18,891 nucleotides of DNA from positions 1 to 18,891 of the forward strand of contig CAMAQR010000063.1 of NCBI GenBank assembly GCA_945860375.1, written 5' to 3'. Numbering within the stretch: position 1 is the first letter of the stretch; each line of letters opens with the position of its first letter. This DNA is from Pseudorhodobacter antarcticus. Lineage in GTDB: Bacteria; Pseudomonadota; Alphaproteobacteria; Rhodobacterales; Rhodobacteraceae. The notes under the pieces were generated by a model. That model made no database searches. It was not told the origin of the DNA and was given only the letters and a program-made list of their open reading frames with translations. The position numbers and the translations under genes are program-made. Below are positions 7,626 through 15,627 of this stretch, one piece after another.

Positions 7626-9008
7626 ATGACCCCCAATCACATCGGTGACGTGTCGTTCTGGTACGCTGACATCGGCTTGCCCCAAATCCGCCGCCCGGCA
7701 CTGACGCAAAACACGCAGGCCGATGTGGTGATCATCGGCGCGGGCTTTACGGGCCTCTGGACCGCCTATTATCTGAAAAAGACAAATCCTGGCCTGAATG
7801 TGCTGGTGATAGAGAAAGAATTCGCAGGTTTTGGTGCATCGGGTCGCAATGGTGGCTGGTGCATGGGCACCTTTGCCTGGAACCACGAGGCCTATGCAAA
7901 GGCCACCAGCCGTGACGCCGTTCTGGATATGGTGCGCGCTTTGGAAGCCACCGTCGCCGAGATCAGCCGCATCTGCGCCGAGGAGGGCATTGACGCCGAT
8001 ATCATCCCATCTGAAGAGTTGATGGTTGCCACAAACCCTGCCCAACTTTCCCGGATGCGCGCCTCTATCGCCGAGCATCACGACTGGGGCAACGCCCACC
8101 GCGTGCGCGAGTTGACGCCTGAAGAAGTTGCGCAACGCATCACCGTGCCCGGCGTTTTGGGTGCGATGGTGGTGACGGGCATGACCCGGATTCAACCCGC
8201 CAAACTGGTGCGCGGGTTGGCGGACGCTGTAGAACGTCTGGGCGTGCGGATCGCCGAGGGCACAGAGGTGCTGTCTTACGACAGGGGCTGCGTCCAGACC
8301 GCCCGCGCCACCGTCACCGCCCCGATCATCCTGCGCTGTACCGAAGGCTTCACCGCCACGCTGCCGGGGCACAAACGCGAGTGGCTGCCGCTGAATTCCG
8401 CACAGATCGCCACAGTGCCATTGCCGCCCGAGGTTTGGGCGAAAATCGGCTGGGACGGTCACGAGCTGTTCGGCGATATGAACAACGCTTATTGCTATTG
8501 CCAGCGCACGCGCGAAGGCCGGATCACCGTGGGCGCGCGCGGTGTGCCCTACAGGTTCGGCTCCAGGATGGACAAGAACGGTGAACCGGACGCCGAAACC
8601 ATCCGGCGGCTGACCGAAACTCTGCACAGCCATTTCCCGGCCGCCGCCGCCTATCCCATTGATCACGCTTGGTGTGGCGTGCTGGCCGTGCCACGCGACT
8701 GGTGCGCCACGGTCGGGCTGGACCGCGCCACGGGGCTTGGCTGGGCGGGCGGTTATGTCGGCACCGGCGTGTCCACTGCCAACCTAGCGGGCCGCACTTT
8801 GGCCGATCTGGCACTGGGCCGCGACAGTGCGATCACCCGCCTGCCTTGGGTCAACCGCCGGGTGCGGCAATGGGAGCCTGAACCCTTCCGCTGGCTGGGC
8901 GTGCATTTGATGTACAAATTGCTGCGCATCGCAGATCGGCGTGAGGCGGACTTGGGCATTCCGCCGTCAAAATTTGCGGCATTTGGCAACTGGATCACGG
9001 GGCGGTAG
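7626..9008 (+). CDS. FAD-dependent oxidoreductase, D-amino-acid/gamma-glutamylputrescine oxidase family
   Basis: This 460-residue flavoenzyme belongs to the DAO family. The N-terminal FAD motif is VVIIGAGFTGLWTAYYL (GxGxxG at 38-43) with the ribose-binding acidic residue at Glu63 (VLVIEKE), and SGRNGGWCMG follows at 72-81. The C-terminal FAD loop is GWAGGYVGTGVSTANLAGRTLADL. SGRNGG is typical of the branch with PuuB-like gamma-glutamylputrescine oxidoreductases and related amine oxidases. It therefore probably oxidises an amine or amino acid, with electrons going to oxygen or the quinone pool. ATG 7626 has AGAAAGG 7 bases upstream; extending to 7413 would add an unrelated Pro/Ser-rich leader that runs antisense through the amine oxidase pseudogene. 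Together with the upstream importer it suggests polyamine use, but no PuuA or aldehyde dehydrogenase gene is nearby, so the substrate is open. Confidence 0.85.
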   Translation: MTPNHIGDVSFWYADIGLPQIRRPALTQNTQADVVIIGAGFTGLWTAYYLKKTNPGLNVLVIEKEFAGFGASGRNGGWCMGTFAWNHEAYAKATSRDAVLDMVRALEATVAEISRICAEEGIDADIIPSEELMVATNPAQLSRMRASIAEHHDWGNAHRVRELTPEEVAQRITVPGVLGAMVVTGMTRIQPAKLVRGLADAVERLGVRIAEGTEVLSYDRGCVQTARATVTAPIILRCTEGFTATLPGHKREWLPLNSAQIATVPLPPEVWAKIGWDGHELFGDMNNAYCYCQRTREGRITVGARGVPYRFGSRMDKNGEPDAETIRRLTETLHSHFPAAAAYPIDHAWCGVLAVPRDWCATVGLDRATGLGWAGGYVGTGVSTANLAGRTLADLALGRDSAITRLPWVNRRVRQWEPEPFRWLGVHLMYKLLRIADRREADLGIPPSKFAAFGNWITGR

Positions 9009-9170
9009 CGGGGCAATTGGCTGCGCAAAAATGCCGAAGCAGTGCCGGCTGTTGGGGCAGGTCTGACCGTCGCGCTGGCTTTGGTGGCGTTTTATGAACC
9101 GGGCGTCGCGGCGCTGATGGCATCTGTGCGTGGAAGCTGTACGGATGTACCATCCTGTCCCAAAGGGTAA
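9009..9170 (+). other. Unassigned 53-codon open stretch in frame after the oxidoreductase stop
   Basis: Directly after the TAG of the oxidoreductase, the same frame stays open for 53 codons, to a TAA at 9168. It includes a hydrophobic run (AVGAGLTVALALVAFY) that could be a membrane segment, and ends in a Cys-containing tail. There is no start codon with a ribosome-binding site and I recognise no family. It may be the remnant of a membrane-protein gene, since the next segment is clearly decayed, or simply chance. Confidence 0.3.
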
Positions 9171-9225
9171 GGCCTGCGGCAACCAGATGCTTGCCGCTGC
9201 TGTTTGGTGCGCGCGCGCTCGTCAG

Positions 9226-9663
9226 ATGATCCGCGTTGACACACTGCCCGCTCAAATCGCCGCCCGCCTGCAGGGGCGCAATCTGATCGTGTTTGATGGC
9301 GAATGCGTGTTTTGTTCGGCGGTCCTCCGGTTCATGCTGCGCCATGATGGTCGCCAAACTTTTGCCTGTGTAACAGCTTAAAGCCCGTTGGGGCCAGAGC
9401 TTTCCGCGGTCCTTGGCCTGCCGCTGACTGATTCTTAAACCAATCTGATCGCTGTATAAGTCTATACATATCAACAGCCTAATGCCTTTTCTGCAGTCAT
9501 GTGTCGGTTGGGGTATCCGTCGCGTATGCTGTCGCAGTGCCGCCTGTTGCCGAAGCCGTTCAAAGGCGTCATCGATACGCCCATCGCCCGCAACCTTTAT
9601 CGCATTTTCGGACGCTCTGACGCCTGCATGATCCCCGATGGATCTTTGCATGCAAGGTTCTTG
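9226..9663 (+). pseudogene. DCC-family (DUF393) thiol-disulfide oxidoreductase with three in-frame stops
   Basis: One continuous frame from ATG 9226 encodes the whole of a DCC-family protein. It has IVFDGECVFC with the CxxC pair (Cys27, Cys30), then RFMLRHDGRQTFACVTA, SPLGPELSAVLGLPLTDS, TNLIAV, and a C-terminal CRLLPKPFKGVIDTPIARN followed by RIFGRSDACM. Three TAA codons interrupt it, at 9379, 9436 and 9457. In intact relatives the first falls at a Gln (VTAQSPLG) and the second at a Glu or Gln before TNL, so single-base changes suffice. No frameshift is needed to read the domain end to end. Family members of about 130-140 residues are thought to be redox proteins. Two partial products could be made (start to 9381, or from ATG 9499 to 9768), but neither would be a complete fold. 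Confidence 0.75.
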
Positions 9664-9759
9664 CACTCGCCCCCTGAGTCCTGCCCGCCACAGTTTTGCC
9701 CCTATATGCAGTGTGCGCAATTTGGCGCTAGCCGAACCATAGTCTGGCGCGCTAGGGTC

Positions 9760-9768
9760 TGTGGATAA
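9760..9768 (-). promoter_or_regulatory. DnaA box upstream of nrdR
   Basis: TGTGGATAA on the + strand is the exact complement of the consensus DnaA box TTATCCACA. It lies 56 bases before the nrdR start. DnaA-ATP controls some nucleotide-metabolism genes in other bacteria, so regulation of nrdR-ribD by DnaA is conceivable. A single 9-mer can occur by chance, and no cluster of boxes or AT-rich unwinding element is seen, so this is not an origin. Confidence 0.4.
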
Positions 9769-9824
9769 CTCGGGGAGATAACCCGTGACGAGGCAGGAAC
9801 AAAAAACAAGCAAGGAGGGAGCCA

Positions 9825-10292
9825 ATGCGCTGCCCATTCTGCGGTAACATTGATACCCAAGTGAAGGACAGCCGTCCTGCGGAGGATCACGTATCGATCC
9901 GCCGCCGTCGGTTTTGCCCGGCCTGTGGGGGTCGCTTTACCACTTACGAACGTGTGCAATTGCGTGATCTGGTCGTGGTGAAATCCTCGGGCAAACGCGA
10001 AGATTTTGACCGCACCAAGCTGGAACGGTCCATCCGCATCGCCATGCAGAAACGCCCGATTGATCCTGAACGGATTGATCAGATGATTTCGGGTATCGTG
10101 CGGCGGCTGGAATCCTTGGGCGATACCGACATCCAGTCCAAGCAGATCGGTGAGATCGTGATGGAGTCACTGGCCCGCATCGACACCGTGGCCTATGTCC
10201 GTTTTGCCAGCGTTTACAAAAACTTCCAGGCTGCGGATGACTTTGACCGCTTTGTGTCGGAACTGCGCCCCGGCACTGCTGCGGACGAGTGA
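9825..10292 (+). CDS. nrdR: Transcriptional repressor NrdR
   Basis: This 155-residue repressor senses dATP/ATP and shuts down ribonucleotide reductase genes. The N-terminal zinc ribbon has Cys3-Cys6 and Cys31-Cys34 (MRCPFCG and FCPACGGRF), with the basic run SIRRRRF between them. An ATP-cone domain occupies about 49-139 ([20 protein letters not shown]). Length and sequence are canonical. AAGGAGGG gives a very strong ribosome-binding site. The stop overlaps the next start in GTGA, so it is cotranscribed with ribD, as is usual in Rhodobacterales. A DnaA box lies upstream. Confidence 0.97.
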   Translation: MRCPFCGNIDTQVKDSRPAEDHVSIRRRRFCPACGGRFTTYERVQLRDLVVVKSSGKREDFDRTKLERSIRIAMQKRPIDPERIDQMISGIVRRLESLGDTDIQSKQIGEIVMESLARIDTVAYVRFASVYKNFQAADDFDRFVSELRPGTAADE

Positions 10293-11374
10293 GCGACGAA
10301 TATCACATGGCCCATGCCCTGCGCCTCGCCGCGCGGGGCTTGGGTCGCACTTGGCCCAATCCGGCGGTTGGCTGCGTCATTCTAAAGGATGGCGTTGTTT
10401 TGGGCCGTGGCTGGACTCAACCCGGCGGGCGGCCACATGCCGAAACTATGGCACTGAAACAGGCGGGGGACGCCGCACGCGGAGCCACGGCCTATGTCAG
10501 CCTTGAACCCTGCGCCCATCATGGCAAAACCCCACCCTGTGCCGAAAGCCTGATCGCTGCCGGCATCGCCCGGGTGGTCAGCGCTGTCACCGATCCGGAC
10601 CCGCGCGTCTCGGGGCGCGGCCATGACATGCTGCGCAAGGCTGGCATCGTCGTGACCGAGGGCGTGCTGCAGAGTGAAGCTTTTGCCCTGAACACCGGCT
10701 TCTTTCAGCGCGTTTCAGATGGCACCCCGCATGTGACCCTGAAGCTGGCGTTGACGCTGGATGGCCGCATCGCCAATGCCGCTGGGGCCAGCCGCTGGAT
10801 CACCGGGCCGTTGGCGCGCCGTCAAGTGCACATGCAACGCGCAGGCCATGATGCGGTGATGGTGGGCATCGGCACCGCACTGGCCGATGACCCCGATCTG
10901 ACCGTGCGCGATCTGGGCACCCTGCAGCAACCCTTGCGCATTGTGATCGACAGCAAGTTGCGCCTTCCCGCCAGCAGCCGATTGGCGCAGACGGCCCGCC
11001 AAAGCCCTGTCTGGATCTGCCATGCCGCAGACGCCCCGCAACCTGCGGCCTTGCAAGATCTTGGCCTGACCTTGATTCCCTGCGCCACGGATAGCTCGGG
11101 TCAGTTAAATATTTATAATACTTTACAGCAGCTTGCGACCCTTGGCCTGACCCGGATCTATTGTGAAGGCGGCGGCACGCTGGCCGCGTCACTGATCGCG
11201 GGCGGTCAGGCCGGCGAGATCATCGCGTTTTCGGCTGGCCATGTCTTCGGATCAAACGGCACGCCGGGGGTGGGGCCACTGGACGGCGGTCCCACCTTGC
11301 ATGCGCCCGATTATGTGCTGACCGATGTGCAGATCCTCGGCCAAGACCTGATGCACCGCTGGCGGCGGCGCTGA
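10289..11374 (+). CDS. ribD: Bifunctional riboflavin deaminase/reductase RibD
   Basis: This 361-residue cytoplasmic enzyme performs the second and third steps of riboflavin synthesis. The deaminase half (about 1-145) has the zinc site in PHAETMAL (His50, with Glu52 as proton shuttle) and [11 protein letters not shown] (Cys75, Cys84). The reductase half (about 150-360) starts at [20 protein letters not shown] and contains [13 protein letters not shown]. It starts with GTG at 10289, inside the GTGA overlap with nrdR, so translation is coupled. Later steps (ribE, ribBA) are not in this window: ribD ends against a convergent gene. A short AT-rich patch near 11105-11125 (AATATTTATAATACTTTA) stands out from the GC-rich surroundings but keeps the frame. 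Confidence 0.95.
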   Translation: MSDEYHMAHALRLAARGLGRTWPNPAVGCVILKDGVVLGRGWTQPGGRPHAETMALKQAGDAARGATAYVSLEPCAHHGKTPPCAESLIAAGIARVVSAVTDPDPRVSGRGHDMLRKAGIVVTEGVLQSEAFALNTGFFQRVSDGTPHVTLKLALTLDGRIANAAGASRWITGPLARRQVHMQRAGHDAVMVGIGTALADDPDLTVRDLGTLQQPLRIVIDSKLRLPASSRLAQTARQSPVWICHAADAPQPAALQDLGLTLIPCATDSSGQLNIYNTLQQLATLGLTRIYCEGGGTLAASLIAGGQAGEIIAFSAGHVFGSNGTPGVGPLDGGPTLHAPDYVLTDVQILGQDLMHRWRRR

Positions 11375-11803
11375 TCACCAGCTGCCGGTGTTGCCCATGC
11401 TGGCCCAAGGTTCCGCCGGCGAAAGTGCAGCACCCTTCTGCAAAATCTCGATCGACACGTTGTCAGGGGATCGCACAAACGCCATATGCCCATCGCGCGG
11501 CGGGCGGTTGATCAGCACGCCATTGGCCGCCAAATGCGCGCAAACCGCATAGATATCGTCCACTTCATAGGCCAGATGGCCGAAATGCCTTGCGTCCGAA
11601 GGCAATCCCGCATCCCCGTCCCAGTTGTAGGTCAGCTCGACCGGGCAGTCGGGCTGACCGGGGGGCGCCATGAAAATCAGGGTGAAGCGGCCCTTCTCAT
11701 TTTCGTACCGCTTGGATTCCTGCAGCCCAAGCAGGCTGTAGAACGCCATGGATTTCTCAAGGTCCAGAACCCGGACCATCGTGTGCAAATAGCGGATCGT
11801 CAT
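11375..11803 (-). CDS. gloA: Lactoylglutathione lyase (glyoxalase I)
   Basis: This 142-residue enzyme converts the glutathione hemithioacetal of methylglyoxal to S-lactoylglutathione. All four metal ligands of the glyoxalase I fold can be placed: His7 (YLHTMVRV), Glu56 (VELTYNW), His76 (FGHLAYEV) and Glu119 (VSIEILQ). The start MTIRYLH at 11803 has AGGAG about 9 bases upstream; a longer frame from 11851 adds residues absent from the family. Its stop codon abuts the ribD stop with no gap (TGATCA spans the junction), so the two genes converge with no room for a conventional terminator. The last 17 residues or so (SPAEPWASMGNTGSW) form a typical tail of alphaproteobacterial versions. Confidence 0.93.
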   Translation of the reverse strand: MTIRYLHTMVRVLDLEKSMAFYSLLGLQESKRYENEKGRFTLIFMAPPGQPDCPVELTYNWDGDAGLPSDARHFGHLAYEVDDIYAVCAHLAANGVLINRPPRDGHMAFVRSPDNVSIEILQKGAALSPAEPWASMGNTGSW

Positions 11804-11860
11804 CGCGCGCTCCTGTGTGTGATGCCCTAAACCTAACATGAACCGGCGCAAAGGCGAGGC

Positions 11861-11974
11861 TTAGAACGGATTTGCTTCCATCTGATTCAGGTTAACGGAA
11901 ATCCAAGACAGGTACTGCCGGTGGATGTTGCGGTTGCGTTCCATCGGCCAAACCCGATCGAACGCAAAACACGC
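11861..11974 (-). repeat. Dispersed intergenic repeat, copy B (inverted relative to copy A)
   Basis: This 114-base stretch between gloA and the Slam-like gene matches 4911-5022 in reverse complement. Its hairpin arms are 11936-11947 and 11954-11965, pairing in 11 of 12 positions, with the mismatch at a different place than in copy A. It begins exactly at the TAG stop of the Slam-like gene, so its hairpin could serve as that gene's transcription terminator. Confidence 0.75.
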
Positions 11975-13341
11975 TAGAAAGACGATTTGATGCCGATTGA
12001 GACGCCGACAGAGTTGCGGTCATGCAGCGCCGAATTGGATTGATTGCGGCTGGCTTGCAGGTTCAGAATCGGCGAAAATCCCATGTAGTCAATGGTTTCA
12101 AACGTCATCGACAGATTGGCCTGCACGGTCAGGTCTTCGCGCCCGCCAGCCGCATAGTGCGACTGGGCATAGGTCTGCTGTGACACTTCCAGCCCTGCCG
12201 ATAGCCCGATCCCTGCCACAGGCGCGCCCTTGCGCCAGCCCAGCGACAGCGATGTCTCCCGCGAGCGCACCTCATCCGAGGCAGAAACGGTGTCCGCCGC
12301 CTCAATCTGCACGGTCAGCCGATCTGAGCCCAAGGCCACGCCATAGCCCAGCGATACCGCCAAACGGTCCGAAGATTGCAGCGGGCTGTCCAAGCGCGCG
12401 GTGCGATCCGCCGACACGGCAAAACTCAGACTGCCGCGCGCCAACCTGTGATCGACCCCCATCGACAGCCGCAGGTAATCCGAAAGGTCATCGCCACCGT
12501 ACCAATTGTGCCCCAAACTGCCCGAAAGCCGCAATGTGTTCACCCCGGCGGCGTCCAGCGCGCGCTTGTGTGACAGCCCGGCATCCAGCGCAATATAGCT
12601 GTAATCGGACGCCCTTGCCTGCGGTGCCGCAGCCGATGCCGCCGCCGAAAGCGCCACGGCCTGTCCCGAAAAGCCAAAGCGCGCTTCGGTATGACGGTCT
12701 GCGGTGCGAGGGGCCAAGCGGTAAGTGGCGGCAACCCCGAGGCCAAATTCAAACCCTGACAGGGCCTGACCTTCGGGTGCAATTTCAAACTGAAGCGGAA
12801 GGCCCGGCATCGTCATGTAGTCGCGGCTGCTGCCGTTGTTGACGTTCGATCCCGGTGCGGCCTTTGCGGTGATATCCAGCGACCACGGGTTGCGCGACCG
12901 CACATAGCCAAAGTCTCGGCGGGCAATCTGATAGGCGCGATCTGACGGGGCGTATTCCGCCGCCCGCCGCAACCACATTTGCGCCGCCGTGCGCCTCCCT
13001 TCGCTGGACAGCGCCTGCGCCATCGCCATCGACGCGCCATAGCGGCCCTGATCCGTTTGCGCCGCTGTCCATGCCAGCCGCGCCGCCGCCTGCGCCGCGT
13101 CCATCTGACCCAAAGCGCGCAACGCTTGCGAGCGGATGATCAACGCCGTCGCATCATCGGGATCAACCGACAGCAGCGCCCCGGTCATGTTCAGCGCGTC
13201 TTTGGCAAACCCCGCCTGCATGGTCTGAAACGCCAGTTGCCGCAAGGCGTTGGCATCCAGATGCAAGGGCTTGGCCATCAGGGGCAGGGCGGTCAATGCC
13301 ACCAGCGCCGCCGCCAAACCAATGCGCGCCAGCCGCTGCAT
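11974..13341 (-). CDS. Slam-type outer-membrane barrel with N-terminal TPR (surface lipoprotein assembly modifier)
   Basis: This 455-residue protein has a Sec signal peptide (MQRLARIGLAAALVALTALP, cleavage near LMA at 21-23). A helical TPR-like region follows at about 31-150 (LRQLAFQTMQAGFAKDALNM and LRALGQMDAAQAAARLAW), then PGSNVNNGS at 163-171. From there to the end there are alternating amphipathic strands and a terminal Phe (IGIKSSF), the signature of an outer-membrane barrel. A short TPR domain, a linker of the 'SxNxNxGS' kind and a barrel of about 14 strands is the layout of Slam (DUF560) proteins, which move lipoproteins to the outer face of the outer membrane. The gene lies 5 bases after a predicted surface lipoprotein gene, as Slam genes often do, and the start lacks a good Shine-Dalgarno, suggesting coupled translation. 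A generic TPR-containing porin is the alternative. Confidence 0.72.
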   Translation of the reverse strand: MQRLARIGLAAALVALTALPLMAKPLHLDANALRQLAFQTMQAGFAKDALNMTGALLSVDPDDATALIIRSQALRALGQMDAAQAAARLAWTAAQTDQGRYGASMAMAQALSSEGRRTAAQMWLRRAAEYAPSDRAYQIARRDFGYVRSRNPWSLDITAKAAPGSNVNNGSSRDYMTMPGLPLQFEIAPEGQALSGFEFGLGVAATYRLAPRTADRHTEARFGFSGQAVALSAAASAAAPQARASDYSYIALDAGLSHKRALDAAGVNTLRLSGSLGHNWYGGDDLSDYLRLSMGVDHRLARGSLSFAVSADRTARLDSPLQSSDRLAVSLGYGVALGSDRLTVQIEAADTVSASDEVRSRETSLSLGWRKGAPVAGIGLSAGLEVSQQTYAQSHYAAGGREDLTVQANLSMTFETIDYMGFSPILNLQASRNQSNSALHDRNSVGVSIGIKSSF

Positions 13342-13346
13342 CGCCG

Positions 13347-14378
13347 TTATTGATGGTACAGGATAAAGCCGCCGGTTTCGCGGACGGTCACGCCTTCATA
13401 ACGCAGATCGGTTGCGGTCACGCGGATGATCCCGACCACCTCTTGCGAGGTTGCCGTGGCCGTGTCGGCCATGACCGCGTAAAATGTGCCGGTCTCGAAA
13501 GGGGTGGCACCACCCGATTTGACATAGCTGCTGCCGACGGTGCCGTCCAACTCGCCCGACGCTTTCAACACACCCGGCCCGACCGCGAAATTCAACACTG
13601 GCAAGACCTCGAGCCGTGTGTCCACCGTTTCTCCCGTCCCTGGGTCGGGTACGAGATCAAGCTCGTCGTTTAAGGCCTGAACCACCTGATCGGTAATGTC
13701 CGCGCCGTCCATGTCAAAGATCGTTCGGCCCGAAACTGTGCCGGTCACGCCCTGACCCTCGTTGAAGTCGCGAAAATCCACTGCCATCGTCATGGTGCCG
13801 CTGACATATTCCAGCCCGCCACGACCGGTGAAATCGCGCAAGCCCGCGTAATCGCCGCTGTAAGTCGCCTGTCCTGTCGTCGGCAAAGTCACACGGCCAT
13901 TGCGTTCATAGACAAAGCCACCAAAGCCGTAACTTGCATAAGATCCCGTGCGCACAATCGCAAAACTGGTGCTTCCCGAGGTGGATTTGCCGTAAACGGC
14001 CCGATACAAATCCTGCGGAATTTCAACGCCGGTGTCGGGGTCAAGAACCGCAACATCGCCTTCGTAAACCTGAAAGGGACCAAGGTCCGCAACCGCACCG
14101 CCGCGCGCATAAACGTTGTCGCCGTCAAAGGCCAAACCATCGACAAAGAACGTCTCATCGCCTTCGGTGTCCGGGTCCGGATCTTCGATCGCGATTCCGG
14201 TTGCAAAGCCGTTGCCCGACGCTGTGTCCTTCTTCTCGCTGCGCTTGATCGGCGACTTTGCACTGTCGCCCGTGCCGCTGATGTCAGCCGGAAGGCCGTC
14301 AACAACGCCGGTCAGGAATGGATTGCCGCCGCAGCCAGCCAGCAATGCGGCGCAGATCAAATGCAATATCGGTTTCAT
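13347..14378 (-). CDS. Predicted surface lipoprotein with TbpB-like barrel domain (Slam client)
   Basis: This 343-residue lipoprotein has a short signal peptide and a lipobox LAGC (13-16), so Cys16 would be lipidated. It continues with an acidic, low-complexity linker (IEDPDPDTEGDETFFVDG), then a beta-rich domain. Segments such as GFGGFVYERNGRVTLPTTG, ATYSGDYAGLRDFTG, YVSGTMTMAVDFRDFN and GVTGTVSGRTIFD follow the pattern of transferrin-binding-protein-like barrels: Y-x-G-x-Y-x-G, then strands alternating G and T. I start it at ATG 14378 (MKPILHL), since residues before it would precede the lipid signal. It is first in a two-gene operon with the Slam-like gene. Ligand is unknown: known Slam clients bind transferrin, haem or haemoglobin, but no metal or haem motif is evident here. 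Confidence 0.7.
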   Translation of the reverse strand: MKPILHLICAALLAGCGGNPFLTGVVDGLPADISGTGDSAKSPIKRSEKKDTASGNGFATGIAIEDPDPDTEGDETFFVDGLAFDGDNVYARGGAVADLGPFQVYEGDVAVLDPDTGVEIPQDLYRAVYGKSTSGSTSFAIVRTGSYASYGFGGFVYERNGRVTLPTTGQATYSGDYAGLRDFTGRGGLEYVSGTMTMAVDFRDFNEGQGVTGTVSGRTIFDMDGADITDQVVQALNDELDLVPDPGTGETVDTRLEVLPVLNFAVGPGVLKASGELDGTVGSSYVKSGGATPFETGTFYAVMADTATATSQEVVGIIRVTATDLRYEGVTVRETGGFILYHQ

Positions 14379-14574
14379 AATGGGCAACCTGCTTGTACAA
14401 TTCCACATCAGCTTTGCCTTGAAAGCTGTTGAAAGTCAAAGAAGAATAGAGAAAATACTCGGTTGATGGTTCCCTGTCACTCCGCTGCATCACGCCGCAT
14501 CTGGCGGTTTCGCACACCCCCTCCACCAGATATAGTCACCTGCGACTCATCCCCCGCCGTGAAAGGCTGTCCCC
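14379..14574. other. Divergent promoter region between lipoprotein operon and thyX
   Basis: This 196-base gap must carry promoters for both the lipoprotein-Slam operon (- strand) and thyX (+ strand). It is AT-rich from about 14420 to 14462. On the - strand TTGACT at 14437-14442 could be a -35 element, but no good -10 follows. CTTTCAA occurs twice in tandem-like spacing on the - strand near 14423-14440. I see no Fur-box-like sequence, so iron control of the operon is not supported. Confidence 0.4.
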
Positions 14575-15480
14575 ATGTCCCTGACCCCCGAGCAGACCGC
14601 CGAAATCGAGGCCGCCCGCGCCGCCCCGCGCCACACCCTGCGCGCGGTGTCTGACGGGATGGAGGCGCATCTGTACCGCGCCCACCCGATTTTGGACCAC
14701 GGTTTTGTTCGCGTCATCGACTATATGGGCGACGATTCGGCCATCGTGCAGGCTGCCCGCGTGTCCTACGGGGCTGGCACAAAACATGTGCAGAACGACG
14801 AAGGCCTGATCCGCTATCTGATGCGCCACTGGCATTCGACCCCGTTCGAGATGTGCGAAGTGAAACTGCATGTCAAACTGCCGGTCTTTGTCGCACGCCA
14901 GTGGATCCGCCACCGCACCGCCAACGTCAACGAATACTCGGCGCGCTATTCGATTCTGGACCGCGAGTTTTACATCCCCGCGCCGGAACAACTGGCTGCG
15001 CAATCGGTGGTGAACAATCAAGGCCGTGGTGAGGTTTTGTCCGGCGAGGAATCCGCCCGCGTGCTGGAGATGCTGAAATCCGACGCCATGCGGTCTTATG
15101 ACCATTACGAGGACATGCTGTCGCAAGATGGCCAGCAGGGGTTGGCCCGCGAATTGGCGCGGATGAACCTGCCGATGAACATCTACACCCAATGGTATTG
15201 GAAAACCGACCTGCACAACCTGTTCCACTTTTTGCGCCTGCGCGCCGACGCCCACGCGCAATATGAGATCAGGGTTTATGCCGAAGCGATGGCGAAGATC
15301 ACCGCAGATTGGGTGCCGCTGGCCTACGCGGCGTTTGAGGATTACCGGATGGGCGGGGTAACCTTGAGTGGCAAGGCGATTGCGGTGTTGAAGCGGCGTC
15401 TGGCGGGGGAAGTTGTGACGCAAGAGGCGTCGGGGATGAGCAAGGGCGAGTGGCGGGAGTTTGAGGGGGTTTGGGGGTGA
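14575..15480 (+). CDS. thyX: Flavin-dependent thymidylate synthase ThyX
   Basis: This 301-residue FAD enzyme makes dTMP from dUMP with methylenetetrahydrofolate and NAD(P)H. The ThyX signature RHRx7S is at 112-122 ([11 protein letters not shown]), extended by ARY to residue 125. The N-terminal block includes [20 protein letters not shown] and [12 protein letters not shown] (His85, His87, with Glu92). The C-terminal half has [20 protein letters not shown], which contributes to dUMP binding in relatives. The length is normal for the alphaproteobacterial type. AAAGG about 8 bases upstream is a fair ribosome-binding site. It is a single gene with no partner, and the accessory block begins right after it. 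Confidence 0.95.
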   Translation: MSLTPEQTAEIEAARAAPRHTLRAVSDGMEAHLYRAHPILDHGFVRVIDYMGDDSAIVQAARVSYGAGTKHVQNDEGLIRYLMRHWHSTPFEMCEVKLHVKLPVFVARQWIRHRTANVNEYSARYSILDREFYIPAPEQLAAQSVVNNQGRGEVLSGEESARVLEMLKSDAMRSYDHYEDMLSQDGQQGLARELARMNLPMNIYTQWYWKTDLHNLFHFLRLRADAHAQYEIRVYAEAMAKITADWVPLAYAAFEDYRMGGVTLSGKAIAVLKRRLAGEVVTQEASGMSKGEWREFEGVWG

Positions 15481-15627
15481 GTAGAAACTTTCACCAATCT
15501 GCTTGGTATTTCACGAGGGGCTAAATGAACACCAATAGTGAAACAGCCAAAGAGGACAGCCATGACGTAGGTGTTTGATCCCACGGTTTGATGGTGCAAT
15601 CCTTTCTCAGGAATGGAAGGAAGCAAC
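15481..15627. other. Spacer after thyX, no gene seen
   Basis: Nothing convincing lies between thyX and the IS481 remnant. A 17-codon frame at 15524 has no family support. No clear terminator follows thyX. The base composition is closer to even than in thyX itself, in keeping with the edge of an accessory block. Confidence 0.4.

Noticed and set aside
7271..7648. 125-codon + strand frame between LysR and oxidoreductase genes
   Set aside because: It runs antisense to the amine oxidase remnant and is Pro/His/Ser-rich without family features.
7542..8666. 374-codon - strand frame opposite the FAD oxidoreductase
   Set aside because: It is a shadow of the oxidoreductase gene, rich in His and Gly, with no recognisable fold or ribosome-binding site.
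9700..9824. Replication origin, suggested by the DnaA box
   Set aside because: There is a single box, no AT-rich unwinding region and no origin-linked genes.
15524..15577. 17-codon frame MNTNSETAKEDSHDVGV after thyX
   Set aside because: It is too short and has no clear ribosome-binding site or relatives.
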